Positions 52,490 to 61,208 of a DNA stretch of 64,000 bases are shown in pieces. Each line of letters begins with the position of its first letter. Position 1 is the stretch's first letter. Source of the DNA: CAVZMO01 sp963776195 (GTDB taxonomy: Bacteria > Nitrospirota > Thermodesulfovibrionia > Thermodesulfovibrionales > SM23-35); contig CAVZMO010000053.1 of NCBI GenBank assembly GCA_963776195.1, positions 62,001 to 126,000 on the forward strand, read 5' to 3'. The notes below the pieces were generated by a model, which had not been told where the DNA came from, ran no database searches, and saw only the letters and a program-made list of their open reading frames with translations. Position numbers and translations under genes: made by a program.

Positions 52490-53866
52490 TTAGGGAAGGG
52501 TATCCTTTTTTGGGGAATGGAGGTTAAGCTTCTCCCAACGGTACCAGAAGGTCTTATAGCTCAACCCTAAGAGTTTTGCCGCCTTTGTGGCGACACCGTT
52601 TGCCTTCTGCATCGCCTTTTTCAAGAGGTCTTTTTCAAGCTCCTCAACGTTTATTCCCTCGTCGGGCAGATCAAAATCGAGGATATCCTTTCCCTGAAAG
52701 AACCTTAATTCGCCTTTTATATCCTTCAGACCTATATGAGAAGCTTCACACATGAGAACAGCGCGCTCTATAACAGACTCAAGGTGCCTTATATTACCCG
52801 GCCAGTTATACTCTATAAGTGCCTTCATTGCATCTTCTTCGATCCCTTTAACTCTTTTCCCAAATTCTTGATTGTATTTTTTTATGAAAAATTCTGTAAG
52901 TTCAAATATGTCTTCTTTTCTTTCCCGTAGCGGAGGGAGTTCAACAGTTACCACTTTGAGCCTATAGTATAGATCTTCTCTAAATCCTCTTTTTTGTAAT
53001 TCTTTTTCGAGGTCTTTGTTCGTTGCAGCGATTATCCTGACATCAACCTTTATGCTCTCACGGCTGCCCAGCCTTCTTATCTCCTTATCCTGGAGTACCC
53101 TGAGGATTTTTGACTGCGTCATGGGTGGAAGGTCTCCTACCTCGTCAAGAAACAGCGTCCCCCCGTTTGAAGCCTCAAAAAGTCCGATATTTCGCGACGT
53201 AGCTCCGGTAAAGGCGCCCGGCTCGTATCCGAAGAGTTCACTTTCGATCAGGTTTTCGGGTATCGCGGCACAGTTTATCGCTGTAAAGGGCTTTGTCCTC
53301 CTCGGACTGTTATAATGGATTGCCCTTGCCGCGAGCTCTTTCCCCGTTCCGCTCTCACCGAGTATGAGGACGGTAACATTGCTTGAGCAGACCTTTTTCA
53401 TGATCTCTACCGCTTCTACCATCTTTTGGGAATGCCCGATAATGCCCTCGATTTTGAACTTTTCGAATAGCGCCTTCTGGAGCTGCAAATTTTCCTTGAG
53501 AAGTTCTGCTCTCCCAACCGCCCTTTTTACCGTTATGAGAAGCACATCTTTATCGAGAGGCTTGCTGAGATAATCGAATGCGCCCTTCTTAATAGCGTCG
53601 ACAGCGGAAGAGATCGTCCCGTAGGCGGTCATAACGATCACCGGTGGCTGGAGGGGGGCTTCAGGAAGCGATTCAATAAATTCTATTCCGTCAATGCCTT
53701 CCATTTTGAGGTCGGTTAAGACCACATCCGGTGTGATCTCTTTCATGACCTTTAGACCTTCTTCGCCTGAAGAGGCGGTATACGTCTCATATCCTTCGTC
53801 ATCGAGTATCGTCTTAAGGATATCTCTTTGCAACGGTTCGTCATCTATAACAAGAATGACAGCCAA
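52490..53866 (-). CDS. NtrC-family sigma-54 response regulator
   Basis: In this 458-residue protein the receiver domain has D52 in LTDLKMEGIDG. The AAA+ domain has ILGESGTGKELAARAIH (Walker A), the sigma-54 contact loop GAFTGAT, and GGTLFLDEVGDLPP (Walker B). The C-terminal Fis-type helix-turn-helix has GVATKAAKLLGLSYKTFWYR. It therefore activates sigma-54 promoters when phosphorylated. It is 12 bp downstream of its kinase gene. The sigma-54 promoter at 52423 is its likeliest target. Confidence 0.95.
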   Translation of the reverse strand: MAVILVIDDEPLQRDILKTILDDEGYETYTASSGEEGLKVMKEITPDVVLTDLKMEGIDGIEFIESLPEAPLQPPVIVMTAYGTISSAVDAIKKGAFDYLSKPLDKDVLLITVKRAVGRAELLKENLQLQKALFEKFKIEGIIGHSQKMVEAVEIMKKVCSSNVTVLILGESGTGKELAARAIHYNSPRRTKPFTAINCAAIPENLIESELFGYEPGAFTGATSRNIGLFEASNGGTLFLDEVGDLPPMTQSKILRVLQDKEIRRLGSRESIKVDVRIIAATNKDLEKELQKRGFREDLYYRLKVVTVELPPLRERKEDIFELTEFFIKKYNQEFGKRVKGIEEDAMKALIEYNWPGNIRHLESVIERAVLMCEASHIGLKDIKGELRFFQGKDILDFDLPDEGINVEELEKDLLKKAMQKANGVATKAAKLLGLSYKTFWYRWEKLNLHSPKKDTLP

Positions 53867-53878
53867 GTAATCCTCCTT

Positions 53879-55306
53879 TTATCCTTTAACAGGCAATGAT
53901 ATGGTTATCGTACTTCCTTTTCTTTCCTCACTCTGAAAATCCACCTTACCGCCGTGCTCCTCGACAACCCTTTTGGTCATAGCGAGTCCGAGGCCGAGAC
54001 CTGTGCTTTTAGTAGAAAAGAAAGGATCAAAAAGCTTCTGGATGTTCTCCTTGGAGACGCCGATACCCGTATCCGAAACGATAATAAAGGCCTTGCCGTT
54101 TGATGTTTTTGTGCTCACCGTAAGGTCTCCGCCGTCCGGCATCGCCTGGAATGCATTGAGGATAACATTAAATATACATGTTTTGATCAATTCAGGGTCT
54201 ACAGAGAGGGTAGGGAGTTCTCCATTATCATAATGTATCATGATACCGTCTTTTTCAGCCTTTGCCTGAACCAAAACCATAACCTCGTCAATGAGGCTGA
54301 TCATGTTTATCTCCTGGAGGTTCAGTCTGAGCGCTTTCCCGTAATCGAGGAAATCCCCGACGAGTTTATTCAGTCTCTGTATTTCATGTTTTATGCTGAT
54401 AATAAGCGATTCAAACTGTGCCTTTTCCTCATTCCCCTGAGGTACGTGTTTTTTTCTTAAATGGTCGATCGAGAGGCTGATGAAATTTAAGGGGTTTCTT
54501 ATTTCATGGGCGATACCCTTCGCTAATTGAGCTATCCCGGAGAGGTGCTCGGCCTCTCGCAGCTTTTCCTCGAGTGCACGCTGCTCCCTGAGCTTCTGGA
54601 CCATGAAATTGAACGTTTGAGTCAGTTCCCCGATCTCGTCCTTTCTGTCCGTGCGTAATTCCGACGTAAGATCTCCTGCCGCAACGGTGCGCGCTGCATT
54701 GACGACGTTATGTATGGGTTTGGTATACATCCATGAAAGAAGTACGGCGAGTATGATACCGAGTCCGAAGACCAAAGATGTCGCCACTATCCTCTTGATG
54801 GCATTATTCTTTAAGATTTCGGTAAAATCCTCTATGTTTATCTTAAGATGGATATACCCGTAGTGCTCATTGCCTGCAACAACGGGAAGGATAACATTAT
54901 AGACCTTTCCCTCCTTGGAAACGGGCTCACCGAGCTCAGCCTTTATGATGCGTTCTTTTTTCTTGGGACCTACCTGTTCACCCACCGTTGTCGGGTTGGT
55001 ACTCGCGATAATCTCGTCCTTTGTACTGATGATCGATATCTCTTTGACGCCTTTTGCATTTAATTTTTTCAGGTAAGTCTGAAGCCTCATCTGGTCCGTG
55101 TATCCTCTGCTCGTCACCTCTTCAACGCCGACCTGTATCGCTTTCGAAAGCTCCGCTGTCTGGCTTTCGAGTTCCTTGAACACCATTTTTTCAGACTGGG
55201 AGTAGAGAAATGTCAAAACCGATATAAGGATGAGACTGAGAAAGAGCATCATCCCGATGAGTTTTCTGTTTAAGGAAAGGTTTAGGAAATAATCTTTAAT
55301 GGACAT
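53879..55306 (-). CDS. Membrane sensor histidine kinase
   Basis: In this 475-residue protein an N-terminal membrane helix (about 15-33) and a second at about 168-190 enclose a periplasmic sensor of about 130 residues, probably Cache-like. HAMP follows (about 190-245), then HisKA with the phospho-acceptor in GIAHEIRNPLNFIS, and HATPase with VILNAFQAMPDGGDL, VSDTGIGV and GLGLGLAMTKR. It pairs with the NtrC-like regulator. The signal is unknown. Confidence 0.93.
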   Translation of the reverse strand: MSIKDYFLNLSLNRKLIGMMLFLSLILISVLTFLYSQSEKMVFKELESQTAELSKAIQVGVEEVTSRGYTDQMRLQTYLKKLNAKGVKEISIISTKDEIIASTNPTTVGEQVGPKKKERIIKAELGEPVSKEGKVYNVILPVVAGNEHYGYIHLKINIEDFTEILKNNAIKRIVATSLVFGLGIILAVLLSWMYTKPIHNVVNAARTVAAGDLTSELRTDRKDEIGELTQTFNFMVQKLREQRALEEKLREAEHLSGIAQLAKGIAHEIRNPLNFISLSIDHLRKKHVPQGNEEKAQFESLIISIKHEIQRLNKLVGDFLDYGKALRLNLQEINMISLIDEVMVLVQAKAEKDGIMIHYDNGELPTLSVDPELIKTCIFNVILNAFQAMPDGGDLTVSTKTSNGKAFIIVSDTGIGVSKENIQKLFDPFFSTKSTGLGLGLAMTKRVVEEHGGKVDFQSEERKGSTITISLPVKG

Positions 55307-55430
55307 TGTAAATATTTTACATACAATGCCTATCCGTAAGTCAATCGAACGAAGTTGAATCGAGTGAGGGGTTTAAAGACTTTGCGGTAATGAAGACTAC
55401 CGCGGGCTCTTTGCTCTCCCCTCTTTTTTC

Positions 55431-55439
55431 TGCTAAAAT
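55431..55439 (+). promoter_or_regulatory. Candidate extended -10 promoter directly before livH
   Basis: TGCTAAAAT (TG-n-TAAAAT) is at 55431-55439 and the livH ATG is at 55445. A TTGCTC at 55411-55416 is a weak -35 at 17 bp. Transcription would begin at the ATG. A 6-bp hairpin (55383-55402) lies just upstream. Confidence 0.45.
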
Positions 55440-55444
55440 GCAGC

Positions 55445-56347
55445 ATGTTTTTGCAGCAGCTTATCAATGGTCTCACCCTCGGCAGCGTGTATGCCCTTAT
55501 CGCTCTCGGCTATTCGATGGTCTACGGCATCCTCGAATTGATCAATTTTGCCCACGGTGAGATTTATATGCTCGGAGCGTATCTCGGCATAATCTTTTTA
55601 GCTTTTTTCACCGCTATCGGCCTGACGTCTCATAGCCTGACCTTAGCATTGGTTCTCACCTTTTGTCTGTCCATAGCCTTCTGTTCTTCCTATGGCTTCA
55701 CCATAGAAAAAATTGCCTATAAACCATTGAGAAATGCGCCGAGGCTTAGCCCGCTCATCAGTGCAATCGGTGTTTCCATATTCCTGCAAAACTATGTAAT
55801 GCTCACCCAGGGGGCAACAGACAAGGTCTTCCCGCATCTGTTCGAAACCGGAGGCTTTCAGTTTATGTCCGTCCGGATGACCCACCTTCAGCTTTTTATA
55901 ATACTTGCATCCTTTGTCCTGATGATAGCGCTCCGCCTCTTTGTGAGAAAAACGAGAATGGGCAAGGCGATGAGGGCTGTTGCGCAGGACAAGACGATGG
56001 CCTCACTCGTCGGTATAAATATAGATACGGTCATCTCTGTTACATTCATCATAGGCTCCGGTCTTGCAGCCGCTGCGGGGTTGATGGTCGCCATGTATTA
56101 CGGATTAGTCAACTATTCCATCGGTTATATAGCGGGGATAAAGGCTTTTACCGCAGCGGTACTTGGCGGGATCGGCAGTATCCGGGGCGCCATGGTCGGC
56201 GGGATCCTGCTCGGTCTCGTCGAAAGCCTGGGCGGAAGTTACATATCCAGTGAATACAAGGATGCTTATGCCTTTATCATCCTGATCATAATACTCCTCG
56301 TCAAACCGGGTGGACTTTTCAGGAAAGCGGAACTGGAGAAGGTTTGA
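55445..56347 (+). CDS. livH: Branched-chain amino acid ABC transporter permease LivH
   Basis: This 300-residue membrane permease has about eight hydrophobic segments, beginning FLQQLINGLTLGSVYALIAL, with the conserved INFAHGEIYMLGAY and AAVLGGIGSIRGAMVGGILL. It forms the inner-membrane channel with LivM. The set livHMGF follows in order, but no livK binding protein is present here. No ribosome site precedes the ATG. Confidence 0.95.
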   Translation: MFLQQLINGLTLGSVYALIALGYSMVYGILELINFAHGEIYMLGAYLGIIFLAFFTAIGLTSHSLTLALVLTFCLSIAFCSSYGFTIEKIAYKPLRNAPRLSPLISAIGVSIFLQNYVMLTQGATDKVFPHLFETGGFQFMSVRMTHLQLFIILASFVLMIALRLFVRKTRMGKAMRAVAQDKTMASLVGINIDTVISVTFIIGSGLAAAAGLMVAMYYGLVNYSIGYIAGIKAFTAAVLGGIGSIRGAMVGGILLGLVESLGGSYISSEYKDAYAFIILIIILLVKPGGLFRKAELEKV

Positions 56348-56351
56348 GACG

Positions 56352-57494
56352 GTGACGGACAACAAACTGAAAGTTGCAAAACCCTTAATTATTGCACTCT
56401 GGCTTTCTTTGCTTTTCCTGCCCTTCAAGGGGGCAAAGGCCGCTGTTCTCTTCTTTATCGTTCTTTTTTTCCTCCTCGTTTCCGTATCATTCCTTTCCCG
56501 GTACAAAAAAACACTTGCGGGGACATTGCAGTCCTTGAGGGGAAAAATAGGGACAACGGGCTTATTCTCTCAGGGATTGTCCCCTGTTCTCCGTTATTCC
56601 TTCCTGCCGGTTCTTTTCATCCTGCCCTTTCTTGCGGGAGACTATTTTATTGATGTGGCGATTCTCGCCGGTATTTATATCATCCTCGCCCTTGGTCTGA
56701 ATGTGGTAGTAGGCTTTGCCGGTCTCTTGAATCTCGGATTTGTGGCCTTCTATGCGATCGGAGCATATACATACGCCCTCTTGAACACAAAATTCGGATT
56801 TGGTTTCTGGTCGGCCTTACCTTTTTCCGTAGGACTCACATCTGCTGCGGGGTTTCTCCTTGCAATCCCTGCTCTTCGTCTGAGGGGGGACTACCTCGCT
56901 ATCGTAACACTGGGCTTCGGCGAAATAGTGAGACTTGTACTGAATAACTGGGACAGTGTGACGCGGGGCCCGAACGGTATATCGGGCATTTCCCGCCCGC
57001 TCATTTTATCTTTCTCACCGGGGAGCCTCATTCCCTATTATTATCTCGTTCTCTTTTTTGTCTTACTGACCGTTTTTATAACCAAAAGAGTTTATTCCTC
57101 AAAGATAGGAAGGGCATGGATTGCTCTGAGAGAAGACGAAATAGCAGCGTCTACTATGGGTATAAACACAACCCTGTATAAGCTCTATGCATTTGCATTC
57201 GGCGCTTTCTGGGCGGGTCTTGCGGGGGCTGTTTTTGCGGGGAAGATGCAATTCGTATCGCCTGAAAGCTTTACATTCATGGAGTCGGTGCTGATATTAT
57301 GCATGGTAATTTTGGGGGGTCTGGGAAGTATTGCAGGGGTCATTCTCGGCGCTTTCGTTTTGGTTTTGCTCCCGGAAATGTTGCGCGAGGTTCAACTGTA
57401 CCGGATGCTTGCACTCGGGAGCGGTCTTGTACTCTTAATGATATTCAGACCCCAGGGATTATTGGGAGGCAAGAGTGCATCTCTTAGAAGTTAG
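56352..57494 (+). CDS. livM: Branched-chain amino acid ABC transporter permease LivM
   Basis: In this permease of about 380 residues, membrane segments run from residue 15 on, with LGLNVVVGFAGLLNLGFVAF and the C-terminal ILGGLGSIAGVILGAFVL. I start at GTG 56352, four bases after the livH stop; an earlier in-frame GTG overlaps livH. A soluble stretch near residue 65-80 is encoded by a small palindrome (56550-56584) and may be an insertion in the loop between the first and later helices. Confidence 0.92.
   Translation: MTDNKLKVAKPLIIALWLSLLFLPFKGAKAAVLFFIVLFFLLVSVSFLSRYKKTLAGTLQSLRGKIGTTGLFSQGLSPVLRYSFLPVLFILPFLAGDYFIDVAILAGIYIILALGLNVVVGFAGLLNLGFVAFYAIGAYTYALLNTKFGFGFWSALPFSVGLTSAAGFLLAIPALRLRGDYLAIVTLGFGEIVRLVLNNWDSVTRGPNGISGISRPLILSFSPGSLIPYYYLVLFFVLLTVFITKRVYSSKIGRAWIALREDEIAASTMGINTTLYKLYAFAFGAFWAGLAGAVFAGKMQFVSPESFTFMESVLILCMVILGGLGSIAGVILGAFVLVLLPEMLREVQLYRMLALGSGLVLLMIFRPQGLLGGKSASLRS
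56550..56584. repeat. 35-bp palindrome inside livM
   Basis: GGGACAA at 56550-56556 is complementary to TTGTCCC at 56577-56583, with GGG/CCC-rich flanks. It lies in a poorly conserved soluble loop and keeps the frame open. Its ends resemble those of the 60-bp element at 47468. Confidence 0.4.
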
Positions 57495-58236
57495 GGACCT
57501 CTCGATGCGTTTTGGCGGAATAAAGGCTATCGAAGAACTCAACCTCAGGGTCAGAGGAGGTGTCATTATGAGCATCATAGGTCCGAATGGGGCGGGAAAG
57601 ACGACGGTCTTCAACTGTCTTACGGGTTTTGCGAAACCGACAAAGGGCAATATCCATTTTTCCGGGACCGAAATTATCGGCCTTCCGCCGCACAAGGTTG
57701 CGATGCTCGGAATATCAAGGACCTTCCAGAACATGAGAATCTTCAGGGAGATGTCTGTCATCGAAAATGTCATAGTAGCTCAGCACCTTAAGACACGATC
57801 GGGACTTGTCGGATCGATCATCAGGGGAAAGAAGTTTCGGGATGAGGAGAGGGTCATAAGGGAAAAGGCTATGGAATATCTCGATTTCGTGGGTTTATCG
57901 GATTATGCCGATACCGTCTCGGGAAACCTTCCCTATGGTGCACAGAGAAGGCTTGAGATCGCAAGGGCATTGGCGGCAGAACCGTCATTAATATTGCTTG
58001 ATGAGCCCACCGCAGGGATGAACCCGCAGGAGACGCAGGAGGTGATGCAGCTCATATCGAATTTAAAAGAGCTCGGGAAAACGGTCCTGCTCATAGAACA
58101 CGATATGAAAGTCGTTATGGGGATATCCGACTGGATCGCCGTGCTCAACCACGGGGTAAAGATTGCGGAAGGGCTCCCTTCAGAGATAAAGAAAGACCCT
58201 CTGGTAATCGAGGCGTACCTCGGAAAAGAACATTGA
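57475..58236 (+). CDS. livG: Branched-chain amino acid ABC transporter ATPase LivG
   Basis: This 253-residue ATPase has Walker A GPNGAGKTT, signature-like NLPYGAQRRLEIARALA and Walker B ILLDEPTAGMNP, with the LivG-specific ISRTFQNMRIFREMSVIENV. It starts at GTG 57475 inside the end of livM (20-bp overlap), with GGGAGG upstream. It powers import with LivF. Confidence 0.95.
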   Translation: MHLLEVRDLSMRFGGIKAIEELNLRVRGGVIMSIIGPNGAGKTTVFNCLTGFAKPTKGNIHFSGTEIIGLPPHKVAMLGISRTFQNMRIFREMSVIENVIVAQHLKTRSGLVGSIIRGKKFRDEERVIREKAMEYLDFVGLSDYADTVSGNLPYGAQRRLEIARALAAEPSLILLDEPTAGMNPQETQEVMQLISNLKELGKTVLLIEHDMKVVMGISDWIAVLNHGVKIAEGLPSEIKKDPLVIEAYLGKEH

Positions 58237-58306
58237 AAGGTTCAAGTGGAAGAACTCGAACTTATAGAACATACTCAAACCTGACATTATATGGACCCCG
58301 AATCGT

Positions 58307-59050
58307 ATGCTTAAGCTGACGATATTCATACATTCTACGGCCCGATCGAGGCATTGAAGGCGTACCATCGAAGTCAAACAGGGGGAGATCGTCTGTCTCA
58401 TCGGAAACAACGGGGCCGGCAAGTCCACTATTCTTATGACCATATCAGGCATTCTTAAGCCACGCTCGGGGGAAATTATATTTGAAGGCGAGAGCATCAC
58501 GGGGGTGCCCCCGTACAAGATAGTCAGGAGGGGTATCAGCCAGGCGCCCGAGGGCAGAAGAATTTTCCCCAAGTTGACCGTCAGGGAGAACCTTGAGATG
58601 GGAGCATATCAGGTTGTCGGTGGTCGGTTTTCTTTTTTCAGAAAACAAGAAACAGGCAGCCGGCAATTGACGCTGCAAATGGGAAAGGTGTTCGAATTGT
58701 TCCCTGTCCTGAAGGAAAGGCATGAGCAGATGGGTGGGACGCTGAGCGGCGGCGAACAACAGATGCTCGCGATCGGCAGGTCTCTCATGTCCAACCCCAA
58801 ACTATTGCTCCTTGATGAGCCTTCCCTTGGCCTTGCACCGATAATCGTCAGTAAAATATTCAAGATCGTAAGAGAGATAAATAAAGAAGGTGTAACTGTC
58901 CTCATTGTCGAACAGAATGCACGTGCAGCGCTGAAACTGTCTCACCGGGGATATGTACTCGAAAACGGCAGGGTTGCACTCGAGGGTATTGGAGAAGAAC
59001 TGCTGAACAATGAGCAGGTAAGAAACGCCTACCTCGGGGAAGTGGTATGA
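58307..59050 (+). CDS. livF: Branched-chain amino acid ABC transporter ATPase LivF (two frameshifts)
   Basis: The main frame has Walker A GNNGAGKST, the signature LSGGEQQMLAIGRSLM and Walker B LLLLDEPSLGLAP. Its N-terminus is broken: from the ATG at 58307 (MLKL), DIHTFYGPIEALK appears in another frame, then IEVKQGEIVCLIG returns to the first. One missing G near 58318 and one extra G near 58360 explain this. The corrected product is about 247 residues, normal for LivF. I treat both as sequence errors. Confidence 0.9.
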
Positions 59051-59058
59051 GCGTATTA

Positions 59059-59067
59059 TGTTATAAT
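59059..59067 (+). promoter_or_regulatory. Extended -10 promoter directly before acyP
   Basis: TGTTATAAT (TG-n-TATAAT) is at 59059-59067, and the acyP ATG is at 59076, 8 bases on. There is no Shine-Dalgarno sequence between them, so the message would be leaderless. No -35 is needed or seen. Confidence 0.55.
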
Positions 59068-59075
59068 TTAACGAT

Positions 59076-59354
59076 ATGGAAAAGGCGAGGGCCCGTGTAT
59101 TCATTGATGGAAGGGTGCAGGGCGTCTTTTATAGGGCCTTTACCGGAGAGGTTGCGTATACCCTCGGTCTGAACGGCTGGGTAAGAAATCTCAGAGACGG
59201 AAGAGTCGAGGCGGTATTCGAAGGTGATAAGAAGATGATTGAACAGGCGATTAAGGAATGTTATATCGGACCACCCGGTGCGAGGGTCTCTCATATCGAT
59301 GTGAACTGGGAGCCATACGAAGAGGAACAGAAAGGGTTTAGCGTTAGATATTGA
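59076..59354 (+). CDS. acyP: Acylphosphatase
   Basis: This 92-residue enzyme hydrolyses acyl phosphates such as acetyl phosphate or carbamoyl phosphate. The phosphate-binding loop with catalytic Arg is in GRVQGVFYRAFT and the catalytic Asn is in GWVRNLRDGRVE. The stop overlaps the recN start by one base (TGATG). Confidence 0.94.
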   Translation: MEKARARVFIDGRVQGVFYRAFTGEVAYTLGLNGWVRNLRDGRVEAVFEGDKKMIEQAIKECYIGPPGARVSHIDVNWEPYEEEQKGFSVRY

Positions 59355-60991
59355 TGCTGAGGGAGCTCAGAATCAAGAACCTTGCCATTATTGATGACCT
59401 GAGGGTCAGATTTGAAAAGGGATTCAATGTTATCACGGGTGAGACCGGTGCGGGAAAGTCCATCATCGTTGATTCTCTGGGGCTCGCTCTCGGAAGCAGG
59501 GCACAATCGGACTTCATAAGATCAGGAGAGAAAGAAGCTGTTATCCAGGCATATTTCGAAGCAGATGGGATGAATGAATTCCCCGATATCGGCATAGATT
59601 TATCCGAGGGCATTATCCTGAGGAGGTCCATTTCCGCAACCGGCAAGAGCAGGGCCTACGTCAATGATATAATAGTGAGCCTGCAGGGCCTTGCAGAGAT
59701 CGGAAGGACCCTCGTCGATATCCACGGACAGCACGAACATCAGAGTCTGCTCTCTGTCGATAAACACAGGCGGTTCGTCGATTCATTCGGCAGACTTCAG
59801 GAAGATAACAAAGAGGTCGCAATTCTCTATGGAGAAGTCGAGGTTCTGAAAAGGGAAGAGGCTGAATTAAAACAGAAAATAAAGGAGAGAGCTCACAGGC
59901 TTGACCTGCTCAGGTTCCAGATTCGTGAGATTGACTCGGCTTCTCTAAAAGCCGGCGAGAAAGACGACCTGAGCGAGAAGAAGGTAATTCTGTCAAATCT
60001 GGGCAGATTGCGTGAACTTGCCGAGACGGCCTATTCAATAATCTATGGCGCAGATGGTTCGTGTATCGAGAGGCTGTCATCCGTGATATCGAAAGTGAAG
60101 GAGATGTCAGGCATTGACCATAGCGTGTCCGGCATGCTGGACATGCTTGAGTCCGCGCGCCCATTCATTGAGGATGCGGCTGTTTTTCTCAGGGGATATA
60201 AAGATAAGTATGAGTTTGAACCGGAAATGCTGAGCGGAATCGAGGACAGGCTGGAATTAATCAAGAGACTCGAAAAGAAATACGGCGAGGGGGTCGACAA
60301 TATCGTCCAATACAGGAATGGAGCGGAAAAAGAATTGCACGAACTTGAACTTGCGGATGAAAGGGTCGATTCCTTGGAATCCGAGCTTAAGATGAAAGAG
60401 GAGAGGCTCATTGATTCCGCCGCCCTGCTTTCCGGAAAAAGGGAAAAAGCCGCTGAGAAACTGGAAAAGCTTGTCAGGGATGAACTGAAAGAACTCGCAT
60501 TCGGCAACGCCGAATTTATTATCAATATCAAGAGGGAAGCCATCTCCCCGCACGGCATTGACAGGGTGGAGTTTTTATTCTCCGCGAACCCCGGAGAGCC
60601 TCCCAAGCCATTGGCAAAAATTGCATCCGGGGGTGAACTCTCGAGGGTAATGCTTGCGTTGAAGAGTATCCTTGCGGATTTTGACAGCATACCCGTAGTC
60701 ATATTTGATGAGGTCGACGCCGGTATCGGAGGGAAGACCGCAGAAAGCGTAGGAAAGAAATTAAAGGCAATCGCGGGAAGGCGCCAGGTGCTCTGTACGA
60801 CCCATCTCCCCCAGATAGCTTCTATGGCGGATTTTCACCTGAAGACGGAGAAAAAACAGAGAGAAGAAAAAGTGTCCGTAGAAGTAAAAGAACTTGCGGG
60901 CGGTGAGAGACTACATGAGATAGCGAGGATGCTGAGTGGTAAAATAACAGACGTGTCGCTGAAACACGCAAAAGAGTTGATCGGAAGTTAA
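59354..60991 (+). CDS. recN: DNA repair protein RecN
   Basis: This SMC-like ATPase of about 545 residues acts in double-strand-break repair. Walker A is TGETGAGKSIIVDSL, the central region (about 150-360) is a coiled coil, the signature is IASGGELSRVMLALK, and Walker B is VIFDEVDAGIGG. I use the ATG at 59354, which overlaps the acyP stop; a TTG three bases earlier is also possible. No LexA-type operator was recognised. Confidence 0.96.
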   Translation: MLRELRIKNLAIIDDLRVRFEKGFNVITGETGAGKSIIVDSLGLALGSRAQSDFIRSGEKEAVIQAYFEADGMNEFPDIGIDLSEGIILRRSISATGKSRAYVNDIIVSLQGLAEIGRTLVDIHGQHEHQSLLSVDKHRRFVDSFGRLQEDNKEVAILYGEVEVLKREEAELKQKIKERAHRLDLLRFQIREIDSASLKAGEKDDLSEKKVILSNLGRLRELAETAYSIIYGADGSCIERLSSVISKVKEMSGIDHSVSGMLDMLESARPFIEDAAVFLRGYKDKYEFEPEMLSGIEDRLELIKRLEKKYGEGVDNIVQYRNGAEKELHELELADERVDSLESELKMKEERLIDSAALLSGKREKAAEKLEKLVRDELKELAFGNAEFIINIKREAISPHGIDRVEFLFSANPGEPPKPLAKIASGGELSRVMLALKSILADFDSIPVVIFDEVDAGIGGKTAESVGKKLKAIAGRRQVLCTTHLPQIASMADFHLKTEKKQREEKVSVEVKELAGGERLHEIARMLSGKITDVSLKHAKELIGS

Positions 60992-60993
60992 AT

Positions 60994-61206
60994 ATGAAAG
61001 GTATGATCGTGATAGATAAAGAACTTTGCAAAGGATGTACCTATTGCGTAGATGCGTGCCCTTTTGGTGTTATTGTTATCGAAGAACGATTCAACGAAAA
61101 GGGATATTTCCCTGCCTCTCCGGAACATTTGGACAAATGTACCGGATGCGCTATATGCGCCCAGATGTGTCCGGAGGTAGCGATAGAGGTTTATAGAGAA
61201 GACTAG
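60994..61206 (+). CDS. Small 2[4Fe-4S] ferredoxin
   Basis: This 70-residue protein has two classic cluster motifs: C12, C15, C18, C22 and C49, C52, C55, C59. The layout, with a short insert (NEKGYFP) between clusters, resembles the delta subunit of 2-oxoacid:ferredoxin oxidoreductases (KorD/PorD). No other oxidoreductase subunit is adjacent, so it may be a free electron carrier. It is 2 bp after recN. Confidence 0.9.
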   Translation: MKGMIVIDKELCKGCTYCVDACPFGVIVIEERFNEKGYFPASPEHLDKCTGCAICAQMCPEVAIEVYRED

Positions 61207-61208
61207 GT

